Of a stretch of 18,552 nt of DNA, positions 1-8,787 are shown in pieces (position 1 is the stretch's first letter; each line of letters begins with the position of its first letter). Under the pieces are notes generated by a model. The model saw only the letters and a program-made list of their open reading frames with translations, did no database searches and had not been told where the DNA came from. The position numbers were made by a program, and so were the translations under genes. This DNA is from a bacterium (GTDB taxonomy: Bacteria; Babelota; Babeliae; Babelales; RVW-14): the NCBI GenBank assembly GCA_023249955.1, contig JAHFBR010000006.1, positions 1 to 18,552 on the forward strand. Reading direction: 5' to 3'.

Positions 1-167
1 CTGTTAATAGCAACACGAAGCGACTCAATTTGGCGAGCTGAAATCCATGAAGACTCAACGGCCATAAGGCCAAAGTCGCCAAACGCTACCGTTTTTGCCC
101 CTTTGGTTTGACCCGTTAAGCGTCCTCGCTGTGCTTTTCTAAATTTCGTCTTTTTTGGCATCAGCAT
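1..167 (-). CDS. rplP: 50S ribosomal protein L16, partial (3' end outside window)
   Basis: This is the N-terminal 55 or so residues of ribosomal protein L16, a large-subunit protein near the tRNA sites and the peptidyl transferase centre. The visible start [16 protein letters not shown]... with a following [17 protein letters not shown] segment is the classic L16 N-terminus. The reading frame runs off the window edge at position 1. The ATG at 167 is chosen because a GAGAGG ribosome-binding site lies 8 bases upstream, inside the end of rpsC. An in-frame ATG at 161 is an alternative. It starts four bases after the rpsC stop, so the two are likely translationally coupled. The order rplV–rpsC–rplP is the standard S10-operon order, so rpmC and rpsQ would be expected beyond the edge. 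Confidence 0.97.
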   Translation of the reverse strand, partial: MLMPKKTKFRKAQRGRLTGQTKGAKTVAFGDFGLMAVESSWISARQIESLRVAIN

Positions 168-171
168 GACA

Positions 172-819
172 TTAACCTCTCAGCAATGTTGTTCTAGGAG
201 GGTATTCACCCTTGCAAATCCATACCTTGACACCAATCAAGCCATAGGTTGTCAATGCTTCAGCAAGCGCAAAATCAATATGTGCTCGCAATGTATGAAG
301 AGGCGTTGAACCAAGTCTCAACCACTCAATACGTGCAATTTCTGCGCCACCAATACGACCGGCAACACAAATCTTAATACCTTTAGCGCCACTCTTCATC
401 GCAGCAAAGCCTGCTTTTTTCATAAGACGCTTGTAGCTTACACGCTTTTCAAGCTGTTCAGCGATGCTTTGAGCAACCAATCGAGCATTTGTTTCAGGAT
501 TTTTAATTTCCTGAACGGAAATCTCAATATTCTTTTTGACGAGTTTGTACAAATCGTGTTTGATTTGTTCAATACCAATGCCCTTTTTACCAATAATCAT
601 ACCTGGACGGTCTGAAAATATGGTAACACGAACGTTGTCAACGGCTTTATCGATAACAACACGTGCGACATTGGAAATATTGAGACGTTCTTTTAAGAAC
701 TTTCTAATACGAAAGTCTTCCATCAGCTCTACGCCGTAGTTCTTTTTTGAGAACCAATGCGCTTGCCAGTCTTCAAAGATACCTAGTCTAAATCCAACGG
801 GATGTACCTTTTGTCCCAC
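172..819 (-). CDS. rpsC: 30S ribosomal protein S3
   Basis: S3 is a small-subunit protein at the mRNA entry tunnel with helicase-assisting basic residues. The product is 215 residues, normal for the family. The N-terminus [13 protein letters not shown] is diagnostic. A KH type 2 domain follows, with its GMIIGKKG loop at about residues 73–80. The C-terminal domain contains the conserved [13 protein letters not shown] segment and ends in a [12 protein letters not shown] tail. The start codon is GTG at 819. A GAGG site lies 6 bases upstream, and the next Met would remove the conserved N-terminus. It sits 38 bases after rplV and 4 bases before rplP in the S10 operon. Nothing about the protein is unusual. 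Confidence 0.98.
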   Translation of the reverse strand: MGQKVHPVGFRLGIFEDWQAHWFSKKNYGVELMEDFRIRKFLKERLNISNVARVVIDKAVDNVRVTIFSDRPGMIIGKKGIGIEQIKHDLYKLVKKNIEISVQEIKNPETNARLVAQSIAEQLEKRVSYKRLMKKAGFAAMKSGAKGIKICVAGRIGGAEIARIEWLRLGSTPLHTLRAHIDFALAEALTTYGLIGVKVWICKGEYPPRTTLLRG

Positions 820-857
820 ACTGCACCTCTATAATACGTTATATTCAAAAAACACAA

Positions 858-1202
858 TTATGATTGCGCTTTTCCAACAACAATCACAATATGACTCATA
901 CGCTTGCGCTGTGGCGCTGCGCGTCCCTGGGCTGCGGGTTTAAAATATTTTACTATAGGCCCCTGATCAATACGAATCTCTTTAACAAACACCTCGGCCA
1001 TAGAACCAATTTCTGGATTCTTGAACCGTGCATTTGAATAAGCCGATACAAGTGCCTTTAAAATAGGCCTTGCGCGTTTAACCGCACAAGTCTTCAACCA
1101 CGCGAACGCCTTTTCGACAGAGTTCCCTCTGATGACGTCGGCATAGGGGCGAAGCTTATAGGGCGAAATACGGATATATTTGCTTATCGCTCTTGCTTGC
1201 AT
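858..1202 (-). CDS. rplV: 50S ribosomal protein L22
   Basis: L22 lines the peptide exit tunnel with its long beta-hairpin and contacts all 23S rRNA domains. The product is 114 residues from the ATG at 1202. The start MQARAISKYIRISPYKLR matches the family, as does the C-terminal loop region rich in Arg and Lys around APQRKRMSHIVIVV. A TTG at 1211 would add three residues, but it directly abuts the AGG ribosome-binding motif. The ATG at 1202 has a 9-base spacing and is preferred. It follows rpsS after an unusually long 78-base gap that may carry its own promoter. It precedes rpsC by 38 bases. Confidence 0.96.
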   Translation of the reverse strand: MQARAISKYIRISPYKLRPYADVIRGNSVEKAFAWLKTCAVKRARPILKALVSAYSNARFKNPEIGSMAEVFVKEIRIDQGPIVKYFKPAAQGRAAPQRKRMSHIVIVVGKAQS

Positions 1203-1226
1203 ATTTAGCAACCTGATTCACTGTTA

Positions 1227-1235
1227 AGTATAACA
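1227..1235 (-). promoter_or_regulatory. Possible internal extended −10 promoter before rplV
   Basis: On the minus strand the sequence TGTTATACT is an extended −10 element, with five of six matches to TATAAT plus the upstream TGn. It would start transcription near 1220, about 18 bases before the rplV ATG. There is no good −35 hexamer at 17 bases, which is tolerated at extended −10 promoters. This is inference from motif match only. Confidence 0.35.
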
Positions 1236-1256
1236 AAAAACTATACATTCGTGTAT
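1235..1256 (-). terminator. Weak hairpin plus T-run between rpsS and rplV
   Basis: The minus strand reads ATACA–CGAA–TGTAT, a five-pair stem with a four-base loop, followed after two bases by six T. The stem is short and AT-rich, so it would be at most a leaky attenuator inside the S10 operon. It overlaps the possible extended −10 element. It could also be a chance palindrome in an AT-rich gap. Confidence 0.22.
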
Positions 1257-1280
1257 TAAAATCTCACCAGTACAACTTGT

Positions 1281-1607
1281 CTAGGCCTTTTTAGCCGCTT
1301 TAGCCGCAGCAGCAGGGGCTGCGCCTTCAGGACCCTTTTCAGCCTTACGCTGGCCACTATGAACCCTAAAGGTTCTTGTTAGTGCAAACTCTCCCAGCTT
1401 GTGTCCAACCATATTTTCGGTTACAAACACAGACACAAATTTACGGCCATCATGAACCGCAATGGTCAAGCCCACAAAATCTGGGGTGATCATACTGGCG
1501 CGCTTATAGGTCTTGATGACTTCACGCTTACCGGATGATTTAACCTTTGCAATCTTTTGAGCAAGGCCGGGATCAACATAAGGTCCTTTGGACAAAGATC
1601 GTGACAT
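1281..1607 (-). CDS. rpsS: 30S ribosomal protein S19 with Ala/Lys-rich C-terminal tail
   Basis: S19 sits in the head of the small subunit next to S13, near the A-site finger bridge. Residues 1–87 are canonical: [12 protein letters not shown] at the start, then the conserved [19 protein letters not shown] core. The product is 108 residues against the usual 90 or so. The excess is a tail from about residue 88, made almost only of Ala, Lys, Gly, Pro and Glu. Such tails are usually disordered and RNA-contacting. The ATG at 1607 has a GCGAGGA site 6 bases upstream, and rplB ends 13 bases before it. The downstream gap to rplV is the longest inside this operon. Confidence 0.97.
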   Translation of the reverse strand: MSRSLSKGPYVDPGLAQKIAKVKSSGKREVIKTYKRASMITPDFVGLTIAVHDGRKFVSVFVTENMVGHKLGEFALTRTFRVHSGQRKAEKGPEGAAPAAAAKAAKKA

Positions 1608-1620
1608 TGTCTATCCTCGC

Positions 1621-2436
1621 TTACTTTCTTCGCTTCAAAATAGCTAAACTCTTTTTACGACGTGTACGGGTACCTTTACATCCTTTACCCCAAGGAGTCA
1701 CAGGATGTGAGCCGGACTTAGAACGACCTTCACCACCACCATGTGGGTGATCGATAGGGTTCATAGCCATACCACGAACAGTAGGCCTAATACCCATGCG
1801 ACGGGTACGTCCAGCTTTACCAATCATCATGTTGCGATAATCAGCATTCGAAAGCATACCAACCGTTGCCCAATTTGCATCACTGACGGTACGCAACTCG
1901 CCAGAAGGCATCTTTAAAATGGCAAGATTGTTTTCTCGGTTAACCAATTGAACGGAGGATCCTGCACTACGGGCAAACTTGCCACCTTGGCCAGGATACA
2001 GCTCAACATTATGTACAAAAAATCCGATTGGAATTACGCGCAATGGCAGGCAATTCCCCACCTTTGCTTCAGCCTTTTCGCTGGAAACAACCTTATCTCC
2101 AACCTTCAAACCCTCAGGCTTGAGAATGTACGCTTTTGAGCCATTTTGATAGCTGATAAGCGCGATAGGAACGTTACGGTTTGGATCATACTCAAACGCA
2201 GAAACCTTACCGGTAACGTCGTGATTCGCACGTCTAAAATCGACCATGCGATACAGTCTTTTTGCACCACCGCCAATGTGACGTGTGGTAATGCGACCAT
2301 AGGCATTACGTCCACCCGTCTTATGAAGCGGCGCGGTCAGGCTTTTTTCAGGTCTTTTATCCGTCAAATCTTCATAAACGATATACTGTTGAAATCGCAA
2401 TGAAGGGTTGCGGGGTTTTCTCGTTACAATCGTCAT
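1621..2436 (-). CDS. rplB: 50S ribosomal protein L2
   Basis: L2 is a primary 23S rRNA binder needed for subunit joining and peptidyl transferase activity. The product is 271 residues from the ATG at 2436, starting MTIVTRKPRNPSLR. The C-terminal signature MNPIDHPHGGGEGR is intact, including the conserved His, as is the basic KGTRTRRKKS end. The frame is open for 20 further codons upstream, but these overlap the end of rplW. The chosen ATG has a GAGGGAAG ribosome-binding site and lies one base after the rplW stop (TAAcATG), the usual coupled arrangement. Length and motifs are normal. Confidence 0.97.
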   Translation of the reverse strand: MTIVTRKPRNPSLRFQQYIVYEDLTDKRPEKSLTAPLHKTGGRNAYGRITTRHIGGGAKRLYRMVDFRRANHDVTGKVSAFEYDPNRNVPIALISYQNGSKAYILKPEGLKVGDKVVSSEKAEAKVGNCLPLRVIPIGFFVHNVELYPGQGGKFARSAGSSVQLVNRENNLAILKMPSGELRTVSDANWATVGMLSNADYRNMMIGKAGRTRRMGIRPTVRGMAMNPIDHPHGGGEGRSKSGSHPVTPWGKGCKGTRTRRKKSLAILKRRK

Positions 2437-2437
2437 G

Positions 2438-2785
2438 TTAGCTTCCCTCAGCTTCTGTCTTCTCATGAGCAGTTTGTTCCATAGCCATGGTTTCAAACAT
2501 GCCAGGAATTTCTACCTTGTACCCTTTTTTGAGGGTAACAATCGCTTTTTTGCGGTCAGATGTTGTGTACGCTTTGCGGCTAAAAGTTTTATTTTTGCCC
2601 GCGATGGAAATGACACGAACTTTTTCAACTTTAACATTCCAAAGCTTTTCAACCGCATCACCGATCATTGATTTATTAGCATTAAGGTGTACCTCAAATG
2701 TGTACTGCCCAAGCTTTTTGTACAAATCAATGCTCTTGCTGGAAATCAGCGGTCGCTTGATAATATCATGTATCGTTAGTTCCAT
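2438..2785 (-). CDS. rplW: 50S ribosomal protein L23
   Basis: L23 forms part of the exit-tunnel rim and docks trigger factor and SRP. The product is 115 residues, slightly longer than the usual 95–100, with a short acidic C-terminal tail ([10 protein letters not shown]). The N-terminus [14 protein letters not shown] and the middle [20 protein letters not shown] segment fit the family. The start ATG at 2785 overlaps the last ten bases of rplD, so translation is probably coupled by re-initiation. It ends one base before the rplB start. Confidence 0.96.
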   Translation of the reverse strand: MELTIHDIIKRPLISSKSIDLYKKLGQYTFEVHLNANKSMIGDAVEKLWNVKVEKVRVISIAGKNKTFSRKAYTTSDRKKAIVTLKKGYKVEIPGMFETMAMEQTAHEKTEAEGS

Positions 2786-3414
2786 CGTGCCACCATCGTT
2801 TTAAATGCGTCCACATCTTTTTTGAGAACAACCCACGACTCTGTATTGCTCAAATGATAAGCATTTGGCTGGTCAAACAACACAATGCTTACTTGAGGCA
2901 CGTTGCGGAATGAGGCCATGTTAATTTCATCATCATAACGCAAAAAGAGTACAACCTTTTTGTCTGCCAAGCCCATGTTATGCAATGCTTCGACTGCACA
3001 TTTGGTGCTTGGTTTTTTTGATACAGGCTCTAAATCAAAACAGTGAACAGCACTTTTATCAAGCATTGAGAAAAATACATTGTTCAATACAAGACGTCTG
3101 TGTTGAGCATTCATTGCAAGCTGTCTTACACGAGGCTGAGGACCAAAAATAACGCCACCCTTACGCCACAATGGTGAACGAATCGAGCTCACACGAGCGC
3201 GACCTGTGCCCTTTTGACGCCATGGTTTTTTGTTAGAGAAGGCAAGTTCTCCACGAGTTTTGCAGCTCACAGTTCCTTGTCTCCAATTTTGAAACAACGA
3301 ACGAATAGCACAGGCAAAGGTTCTTGGGCTTGATTCTTTACGCGCAATATCAACGGAAACTTCCATCATCTCTGATGTTTTTCCTTGTTTATTATATACT
3401 GGAATAGCAATCAT
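2776..3414 (-). CDS. rplD: 50S ribosomal protein L4
   Basis: L4 binds 23S rRNA, and its long loop forms the tunnel constriction with L22. In E. coli L4 also represses its own operon. The product is 212 residues, close to the usual 200–210. The signature loop is present at about residues 63–95: [18 protein letters not shown], then [15 protein letters not shown]. The gene starts 12 bases after rplC and its stop lies inside the rplW start region with a ten-base overlap. No leader resembling the E. coli S10 leader is present, because tuf lies directly in front of rpsJ. L4 autoregulation of that type is therefore unlikely here. Confidence 0.97.
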   Translation of the reverse strand: MIAIPVYNKQGKTSEMMEVSVDIARKESSPRTFACAIRSLFQNWRQGTVSCKTRGELAFSNKKPWRQKGTGRARVSSIRSPLWRKGGVIFGPQPRVRQLAMNAQHRRLVLNNVFFSMLDKSAVHCFDLEPVSKKPSTKCAVEALHNMGLADKKVVLFLRYDDEINMASFRNVPQVSIVLFDQPNAYHLSNTESWVVLKKDVDAFKTMVARWN

Positions 3415-3426
3415 CGTTCAGATCCC

Positions 3427-4044
3427 TTACTTTTGAAGAGTTACCAGGGAGTCTTTTTTTCCTGGGATCGCACCTTTAATAAACACACATCCGGTGTCAC
3501 GGTCGATGCGGACAATCTTAAGGCCTTTTACCGTCACTTGTTCTGCACCGGTATGACCAGGGAACTTCTTCCCTTTGATAATTTCACCTTGCGTTCTCAA
3601 GCATCCGCTTGTTCCAGGACGACGGTGGAACTTTGATCCGTGAGCAGCTGGACCGCCTCGGAAATTCCAACGTTTAACAACACCCTGAAAACCCAATCCC
3701 CTTGATGTGCCTGTTACGGCTACAACATCGCCCTCTTGTATTGAGAGAGCGGTGAGCTCAAGAGGTTGGCCAGGCGCAAATGATTGTACGTCTTCTGAAC
3801 GTACTTCTTTAAGATTCAGAAAGTGGTCTTTCTTTGCCTTTAACCATAAAGGTGAAAAGTTTTGACCTCTGAATCTATTTCTGAGAAGACCAACTTGCAC
3901 CGCATTGTAACCATCTTTGTTAGATAATTTAATCTGCGTTACAAACCAGTTGTTGATATCAACAACGGTTACCGGAATAACATCGCCGTTTTTATCAAAC
4001 AACTGAGTCATTCCAACTTTGGTTCCTAGCACACTGTTCAACAT
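3427..4044 (-). CDS. rplC: 50S ribosomal protein L3
   Basis: L3 is an early-assembly protein whose internal loop reaches towards the peptidyl transferase centre. The product is 205 residues, normal length. The start MLNSVLGTKVGMTQLFD and the central GTSRGLGFQGVVKRWNF plus GGPAAHGSKFHRRPG loop are the family signature. The C-terminal KGAIPGKKDSLV is also typical. The ATG at 4044 keeps the conserved N-terminal LGTKVGMTQ block intact. It lies 22 bases after rpsJ and 12 bases before rplD. Confidence 0.97.
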   Translation of the reverse strand: MLNSVLGTKVGMTQLFDKNGDVIPVTVVDINNWFVTQIKLSNKDGYNAVQVGLLRNRFRGQNFSPLWLKAKKDHFLNLKEVRSEDVQSFAPGQPLELTALSIQEGDVVAVTGTSRGLGFQGVVKRWNFRGGPAAHGSKFHRRPGTSGCLRTQGEIIKGKKFPGHTGAEQVTVKGLKIVRIDRDTGCVFIKGAIPGKKDSLVTLQK

Positions 4045-4066
4045 AGCAGCCTCGTTCTACGCTTCA

Positions 4067-4372
4067 CTATTTAATCTCAACATCAACGCCAGCTGAGATA
4101 TTCAATTTCATCAGCGCATCCATCGTTTGCTCAGCTGGAGAAACGATGTCCAAAATACGCTTGTGCGTTATAATTTCGAACTGTTCACGTGATTTTTTAT
4201 CAATATGAGGAGATCTCAACACTGTAAAAATCTTCTTCCTGTTAGGGAGTGGAACAGGCCCCACAACCTGGGAGCCCGTTCTTTTTACAGCCATTACAAT
4301 CTGTCTAACCGCGTTGTCTAACAAGCGATGATCATATGATTTTAATGTCAAACGTATTTTTTGTTTCTTCAT
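4067..4372 (-). CDS. rpsJ: 30S ribosomal protein S10 (NusE)
   Basis: S10 is in the small-subunit head and, as NusE, also joins transcription antitermination complexes with NusB and couples ribosome to RNA polymerase through NusG. The product is 101 residues, normal. It begins [19 protein letters not shown] and has the [21 protein letters not shown] loop region and the [14 protein letters not shown] segment. It follows tuf by 16 bases, making one continuous str–S10 unit instead of the separated E. coli arrangement. The ribosome-binding site is weak, so coupling to tuf translation is likely. Confidence 0.97.
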   Translation of the reverse strand: MKKQKIRLTLKSYDHRLLDNAVRQIVMAVKRTGSQVVGPVPLPNRKKIFTVLRSPHIDKKSREQFEIITHKRILDIVSPAEQTMDALMKLNISAGVDVEIK

Positions 4373-4388
4373 TGTTCATTCGCTCAGA

Positions 4389-5579
4389 CTACTCAAGAAT
4401 CTTAGTTACAACACCAGCACCAATTGTTCTGCCGCCTTCGCGAACAGCGAACTTCAAGCCATCGCTCATTGCGATTTTGCTTACCAATTCAATCGTTACT
4501 TCCACATCGTCACCTGGCATAACCATTTCGCGACCAGCGGGAAGCGCAACGGTTCCGGTAACGTCGGTTGTTCTGAAGTAGAATTGAGGTCTGTAGCCAG
4601 TAAAGAATGGGCTATGACGACCGCCCTCTTCTTTTTTAAGAACCAAGATTTGAGCCTTGAACTTGTTGTGTGGAGTGATGGTGCCAGGAGCAGCAAGCAC
4701 TTGTCCACGCTCAACGTCTTCTTTCTTCGTACCACGAAGAAGAACACCAACGTTATCACCAGCCATACCTTCTTTGAGTTCTTTATTGAACATCTCAACG
4801 CCGGTAACAGTGGTCTTAACGGTGTCCCTAAAGCCGATGATTGCAATTTCCTCACCAACTTTAACAACGCCACGCTCAATACGACCGGTAACAACGGTAC
4901 CGCGGCCGGAGATTGAGAACACGTCTTCGATAGGCATCAAGAATGGCTTATCAATTTCGCGTTGTGGTGTTGGAATAAAGCTGTCAACGGTTTCCATCAA
5001 TTTCATAATTGCAGGAACGCCAATTTCGCTCTGATCGCCATTCAACGCTTTCAATGCTGAACCGCGCACGATAGGTGTTTTATCTCCTGGAAAATGGTAC
5101 TTGGTCAACAGTTCACGAATTTCTTCTTCAACAAGTTCGACCATGCTGATATCATCAACCATGTCAACTTTGTTCAAGAATACAACAATTGAAGGAACGC
5201 CAACTTGGTGAGCAAGAAGAATGTGCTCACGTGTTTGTGGCATTGGTCCATCTGCTGCTGAAACAACAAGAATTGCACCGTCCATCTGAGCTGCACCGGT
5301 GATCATGTTTTTAACATAGTCAGCGTGACCTGGGCAGTCTACGTGTGCATAGTGACGATTTTTTGTTTCGTATTCAACGTGTGTTGCGTTAATGGTAATA
5401 CCACGAGCCTTTTCTTCAGGAGCTTTGTCAATTTGATCATAAGCTCTGAATTCAGCCATACCTTGTTCAGCAAGTACTTTGGTAATTGCTGCTGTTAACG
5501 TTGTCTTGCCATGGTCAACGTGTCCAATCGTTCCAATGTTAACGTGAGGCTTTTTACGTTCAAATACACCCTTTGCCAT
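4389..5579 (-). CDS. tuf: Elongation factor Tu
   Basis: EF-Tu is the GTPase that delivers aminoacyl-tRNA to the ribosomal A site. The product is 396 residues, normal. Domain 1 (about 1–200) has the P-loop GHVDHGKT at residues 19–26, the switch I RGITI segment, DCPGH at 81–85 with the catalytic His85, and NKVD at 136–139. Domains 2 and 3 follow with the [13 protein letters not shown] and [10 protein letters not shown] segments and the C-terminal GRTIGAGVV. The ATG at 5579 has an AAGGA site 8 bases upstream. It lies 33 bases after fusA and 16 before rpsJ. Only one tuf copy is in this window. Confidence 0.99.
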   Translation of the reverse strand: MAKGVFERKKPHVNIGTIGHVDHGKTTLTAAITKVLAEQGMAEFRAYDQIDKAPEEKARGITINATHVEYETKNRHYAHVDCPGHADYVKNMITGAAQMDGAILVVSAADGPMPQTREHILLAHQVGVPSIVVFLNKVDMVDDISMVELVEEEIRELLTKYHFPGDKTPIVRGSALKALNGDQSEIGVPAIMKLMETVDSFIPTPQREIDKPFLMPIEDVFSISGRGTVVTGRIERGVVKVGEEIAIIGFRDTVKTTVTGVEMFNKELKEGMAGDNVGVLLRGTKKEDVERGQVLAAPGTITPHNKFKAQILVLKKEEGGRHSPFFTGYRPQFYFRTTDVTGTVALPAGREMVMPGDDVEVTIELVSKIAMSDGLKFAVREGGRTIGAGVVTKILE

Positions 5580-5612
5580 CGTTATTATCCTTCTCAGTAG
5601 GGTACATGTATC

Positions 5613-7682
5613 TTATTTTTTACCAACAATTGCATCTTGAATGCTTTTAGGCACTTCGCGATACACTTCAAATTGCATGGAGTAGCTTGCGCGTCCCTTA
5701 GTCAAAGAACGAAGCGCGGTAGAATAACCAAACATTTCTGCCAAAGGAACTTCAGCAGTAATTGCTTGAACACTCTTACGCATTTCCATCCCCATGATTC
5801 TGCCGCGACGAGAGTTCAAATCTCCCATCACATCGCCCATGTTTTCATCTGGGGTCAAAACTTCAACTTTCATAATCGGTTCAAGAATGACCGGCGTCGC
5901 TCGCATTGCAGCCTCTTTGAATGCCATGGAGGCAGCAATTTTAAACGCCATTTCAGATGAGTCAACATCGTGATATGAACCATCGAATACCGTTGCTTTA
6001 ACGTCAACAACTGGATAGCTTGCAAGCACACCAGTTGACAAGGCTTCTGTAACGCCTTTTTCAATACCAGGGATAAATTCACGAGGAATTACACCACCGG
6101 TAATGCCATTTTCAAATTCAAATCCTTTGCCGCGCTCCAAAGGCTCCAGGCGCAACCAAAGATGACCATATTGTCCATGACCACCTGATTGACGAATAAA
6201 TTTACCTTCGGCCTCTGCGGTACGCATAACGGTTTCTTTGTATGCAACCTCAGCTTTACCAACATTGCTTTCAACCTTATGCTCGCGCAGCATGCGATCA
6301 ACAATAATTTCAAGATGCAACTCACCCATACCAGAAATAATGGTTTGGCTCGTTTCTGAATTGTAGCTGAATCTAAATGATGGATCTTCTTGCATCAGCT
6401 TGCGCAAAGCGTTAACCATTTTTTCGTAGTCACCTTTGCCTTTTGGCTCGATTGCAATATGCATCACTGGATCTGGCGCAGTAATAGATTCAAGAATAAT
6501 TGGATGATCTTCAGATGCCAACGTATCGCCCGTCATAACGTCTTTAATACCAACGACCGCAGCAATATCACCAGCAGTTACTGATGTAATTTCTTCACGT
6601 TTATTAGCGTGCATCTTAAGAAGACGACTTACACGCTCTTTTTTGCCTTTTGAAACGTTATAAATGTACGAACCGGCATCAAGCGTGCCAGAATACACAC
6701 GAACGAAGGTCAGCGACCCAACAAACGGATCAACCATAATTTTGAACGCTAATGCGCAAAATGGACCGTCTGGATCGGGTGCACGTGTCTCTTCGGCTTT
6801 AGTATCAGGATTAATGCCATGCATAGGAGGAACGTCAAGTGGTGATGGCAGATAATCAATCACACCATCAAGCAAAAGCTGAACCCCTTTGTTTTTGAAC
6901 GCTGATCCACCAAACACGGGAGTTACCTTTTGTTGGATAACACCTATGCGCAAAGCGGCTTTAATTTCAGCAACGGAAATCTCTTTGCCGTCGAGATATT
7001 TTTCTGCAAGCGCATCATCAAAATCACAAGCACGTTCTAAAATTTTGGTATAAAAGCTGTCAAGTTGATCTTTGTATTCAGCGGGAACCTCTTGCCATTC
7101 AACATTAGAACCTTGTGCCGCTTCGTTAAATACCGTCATTCTTCTTGTCAGAACGTCGATAGTAGCACGAAAGTCTTCAGATTCGCCTACTTGAATTTGC
7201 ATCGCAAGAGCATTGCCGTGCAACTTTTCATCAATTTCTTTGACAACCGCCAAATAATCGGCACCAATACGATCAAGCTTGTTAACAAAAGCAATACGTG
7301 GAACGTGATGCTTGTCAGCTTGACGCCATACTGTTTCGGATTGAGGCTCAACGCCTTCAACGCCTGCAAAAACAGCAATAGCACCGTCAAGTACACGCAT
7401 AGAACGCTCTACCTCAATGGTAAAGTCTACGTGACCCGGTGTATCGATGATATTAACTTGATGATCAGCCCACTTACATGTTGTAGCAGCTGCTGTAATG
7501 GTAATACCACGCTCGCGCTCTTGCTCCATCCAGTCCATAACGGCTTCGCCCTCATGAACCTCACCGATCTTGTGTGAAACACCGGTGTAGAACAAAATAC
7601 GTTCTGTAAGCGTGGTCTTTCCTGCGTCAATGTGCGCAGCGATTCCAATATTACGATAGCGTTGTAACCTATTTGTACTCAT
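5613..7682 (-). CDS. fusA: Elongation factor G
   Basis: EF-G is the GTPase that drives tRNA–mRNA translocation and, with RRF, ribosome recycling. The product is 689 residues, normal for the main bacterial form. The GTPase domain carries AHIDAGKT at 16–23, the RERGITI switch, DTPGH at 80–84 and NKLD at 134–137. Domains II–V are complete: domain IV shows GGHGQYGH and the [14 protein letters not shown] segment, and domain V ends with [10 protein letters not shown] and a short tail. The ATG at 7682 has an AAGGG site 6 bases upstream. It lies 15 bases after rpsG and 33 before tuf. The domain motifs and gene position argue for the translocating factor and against a fusidic-acid-type or recycling paralog. 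Confidence 0.99.
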   Translation of the reverse strand: MSTNRLQRYRNIGIAAHIDAGKTTLTERILFYTGVSHKIGEVHEGEAVMDWMEQERERGITITAAATTCKWADHQVNIIDTPGHVDFTIEVERSMRVLDGAIAVFAGVEGVEPQSETVWRQADKHHVPRIAFVNKLDRIGADYLAVVKEIDEKLHGNALAMQIQVGESEDFRATIDVLTRRMTVFNEAAQGSNVEWQEVPAEYKDQLDSFYTKILERACDFDDALAEKYLDGKEISVAEIKAALRIGVIQQKVTPVFGGSAFKNKGVQLLLDGVIDYLPSPLDVPPMHGINPDTKAEETRAPDPDGPFCALAFKIMVDPFVGSLTFVRVYSGTLDAGSYIYNVSKGKKERVSRLLKMHANKREEITSVTAGDIAAVVGIKDVMTGDTLASEDHPIILESITAPDPVMHIAIEPKGKGDYEKMVNALRKLMQEDPSFRFSYNSETSQTIISGMGELHLEIIVDRMLREHKVESNVGKAEVAYKETVMRTAEAEGKFIRQSGGHGQYGHLWLRLEPLERGKGFEFENGITGGVIPREFIPGIEKGVTEALSTGVLASYPVVDVKATVFDGSYHDVDSSEMAFKIAASMAFKEAAMRATPVILEPIMKVEVLTPDENMGDVMGDLNSRRGRIMGMEMRKSVQAITAEVPLAEMFGYSTALRSLTKGRASYSMQFEVYREVPKSIQDAIVGKK

Positions 7683-7697
7683 TCAATACCCTTAAAG

Positions 7698-8177
7698 CTA
7701 CCACGCGTAGTGCGAGAATGCTCTATTTGCTTCTGCCATACGATGTACGTCATTTTTCTTTTTAACAGCGTTGCCATGACCATCTGCGGCTTCAAGAATT
7801 TCGCTCGCAAGACGAGTGCCCATTGTTTTGTCTGGGCGACCGGCTGCAGATTCGATAAGCCAGCGCAGTGTCAATGACATTTGGCGCTCTGGACGAACTT
7901 CAGTTGGAACCTGGTAAACACCACCGCCAACACGACGTGATTTTACTTCGACGTAAGGCTTAATTTGTTCGATTGCTTTTTCAAAAAGAACATAGGCCTT
8001 TTTTTCGTCGCCAAGCTTTTTGGTTATTGTGTCAAACATTTCATAAACAATTCCACGCGCAATACTCTTTTTACCGCGTTCCATGACAATGTTGATAAAT
8101 TTTTGTACTAACAGTGAGTTATAGCGAGGATCAACCCCAATTTCTCTTTTTAAGAGAACTTTTTTACGACGTGGCAT
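7698..8177 (-). CDS. rpsG: 30S ribosomal protein S7
   Basis: S7 nucleates assembly of the 30S head and lines the E site. The product is 159 residues, near the usual 156. It begins [21 protein letters not shown] and has the RRVGGGVYQVPTEVRPERQ beta-hairpin region. It ends MAEANRAFSHYAW, where most bacterial S7 proteins end in HYRW, so a terminal Arg is replaced by Ala. The start ATG shares one base with the rpsL stop (TAATG), so translation is tightly coupled. This leaves no room for the long rpsL–rpsG spacer that S7 binds for feedback in E. coli. Confidence 0.98.
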   Translation of the reverse strand: MPRRKKVLLKREIGVDPRYNSLLVQKFINIVMERGKKSIARGIVYEMFDTITKKLGDEKKAYVLFEKAIEQIKPYVEVKSRRVGGGVYQVPTEVRPERQMSLTLRWLIESAAGRPDKTMGTRLASEILEAADGHGNAVKKKNDVHRMAEANRAFSHYAW

Positions 8178-8557
8178 TATTTCTCACCTTTCTTACGCTT
8201 CGCACCATATAAAGAACGGGATTGCATTCTTCCCTCAACACCAGCACAGTCCAACGAACCGCGAACAATGTGATAGCGCACACCGGGAAGATCCTTTACT
8301 CTTCCGCCGCGTACCAGTACCACTGAGTGTTCTTGCAAGTTGTGGCCTTCGCCAGGAATATAAGCGGTAATTTCTTTACCAGTTGTCAGCTTTACACGCG
8401 CGATTTTACGCAATGCAGAGTTTGGCTTTTTTGGCGTCATCGTGGAAACGCGAACGCAGACTCCGCGGCGTTGAGGCGATGCGCTCAATGCCGGAGACTT
8501 GGTTCTATATTTACGCTTTTCACGTCCAAAGCGTACAAGCTGATTTATCGTTGGCAT
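8177..8557 (-). CDS. rpsL: 30S ribosomal protein S12
   Basis: S12 sits at the decoding centre and controls tRNA selection accuracy. The product is 126 residues, normal. It starts [15 protein letters not shown] and carries both segments whose lysines govern streptomycin response in other bacteria, [11 protein letters not shown] and [18 protein letters not shown], both with the wild-type Lys. The invariant [12 protein letters not shown] follows. The C-terminal stretch [14 protein letters not shown] is somewhat diverged from the common SKYGVKRP. The ATG at 8557 has an AGGA site 9 bases upstream. It is the first gene of the fused str–S10 operon, downstream of a leader of about 220 bases. Confidence 0.98.
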   Translation of the reverse strand: MPTINQLVRFGREKRKYRTKSPALSASPQRRGVCVRVSTMTPKKPNSALRKIARVKLTTGKEITAYIPGEGHNLQEHSVVLVRGGRVKDLPGVRYHIVRGSLDCAGVEGRMQSRSLYGAKRKKGEK

Positions 8558-8641
8558 AGCTTATAATCCTAACATCAATAAAACTTTTACCTTTTAACAC
8601 TTAACGTTCTATCTCGTATTTGCTCCGTAAATAATTTACGT

Positions 8642-8761
8642 AAAAGCCGGTGCTCGTTGGCCCTCACCCGTTGTATTTTCCCACAAGAATGCACGATTTT
8701 TGTAGTTCTTTCATCAGGTAAGACAGCGCTTAAGCACCCAGAATCTAGGGAGACGCTTTTT
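8642..8761 (+). ncRNA. Candidate structured small RNA (unassigned)
   Basis: Nested pairing joins the ends of this 120-base segment. AAAAGC (8642–8647) pairs with GCTTTT (8755–8760), GGTGCT (8649–8654) with AGCACC (8733–8738), and CGTT (8655–8658) with AGCG (8725–8728). A terminal hairpin ACAAGAAT/ATTTTTGT (8683–8690, 8696–8703) has the loop GCACG. Both non-Watson–Crick pairs are G·U if the RNA is read from the plus strand. They become A·C mismatches on the minus strand, which favours plus-strand transcription. AATAAT (8630–8635) is a five-of-six −10 placed 7 bases before the first paired base, but the −35 is poor. The 3' arm ends in TTTTT. I cannot assign a family. It could instead act within the rpsL leader or be chance pairing. 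Confidence 0.28.
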
Positions 8762-8773
8762 GCGCATATGCGC
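8762..8773. repeat. Perfect 12-base palindrome near the inferred str operon start
   Basis: GCGCATATGCGC reads the same on both strands and is flanked by near-symmetric TT/GAA bases. If the minus-strand −10 at 8788–8793 is real, transcription starts near 8781. The palindrome then occupies about +9 to +20, a typical operator or 5'-leader position. As RNA it could only form a four-pair stem, so DNA binding by a dimeric regulator is the likelier use. Function is inferred. Confidence 0.4.
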
Positions 8774-8787
8774 GAACAACTGCTACA

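Noticed and set aside
4496..4894. Long reading frames inside tuf, fusA, pyrG and lptD in other frames
   Set aside because: They lie wholly inside strongly conserved genes, have no ribosome-binding sites of note and show no recognisable protein features.
8626..8640. Hairpin CGTAAA-TAA-TTTACG as a terminator
   Set aside because: The stem is short and AT-rich, and neither strand has a following T-run.
8642..8761. 6S RNA or SRP RNA identity for the candidate RNA
   Set aside because: The segment shares a short CCACAAGAATG string with my memory of E. coli 6S and has a central bubble. It is far shorter than 6S, and its hairpin pairs differently. The SRP apical GGAA loop and AGCAG motif are absent.
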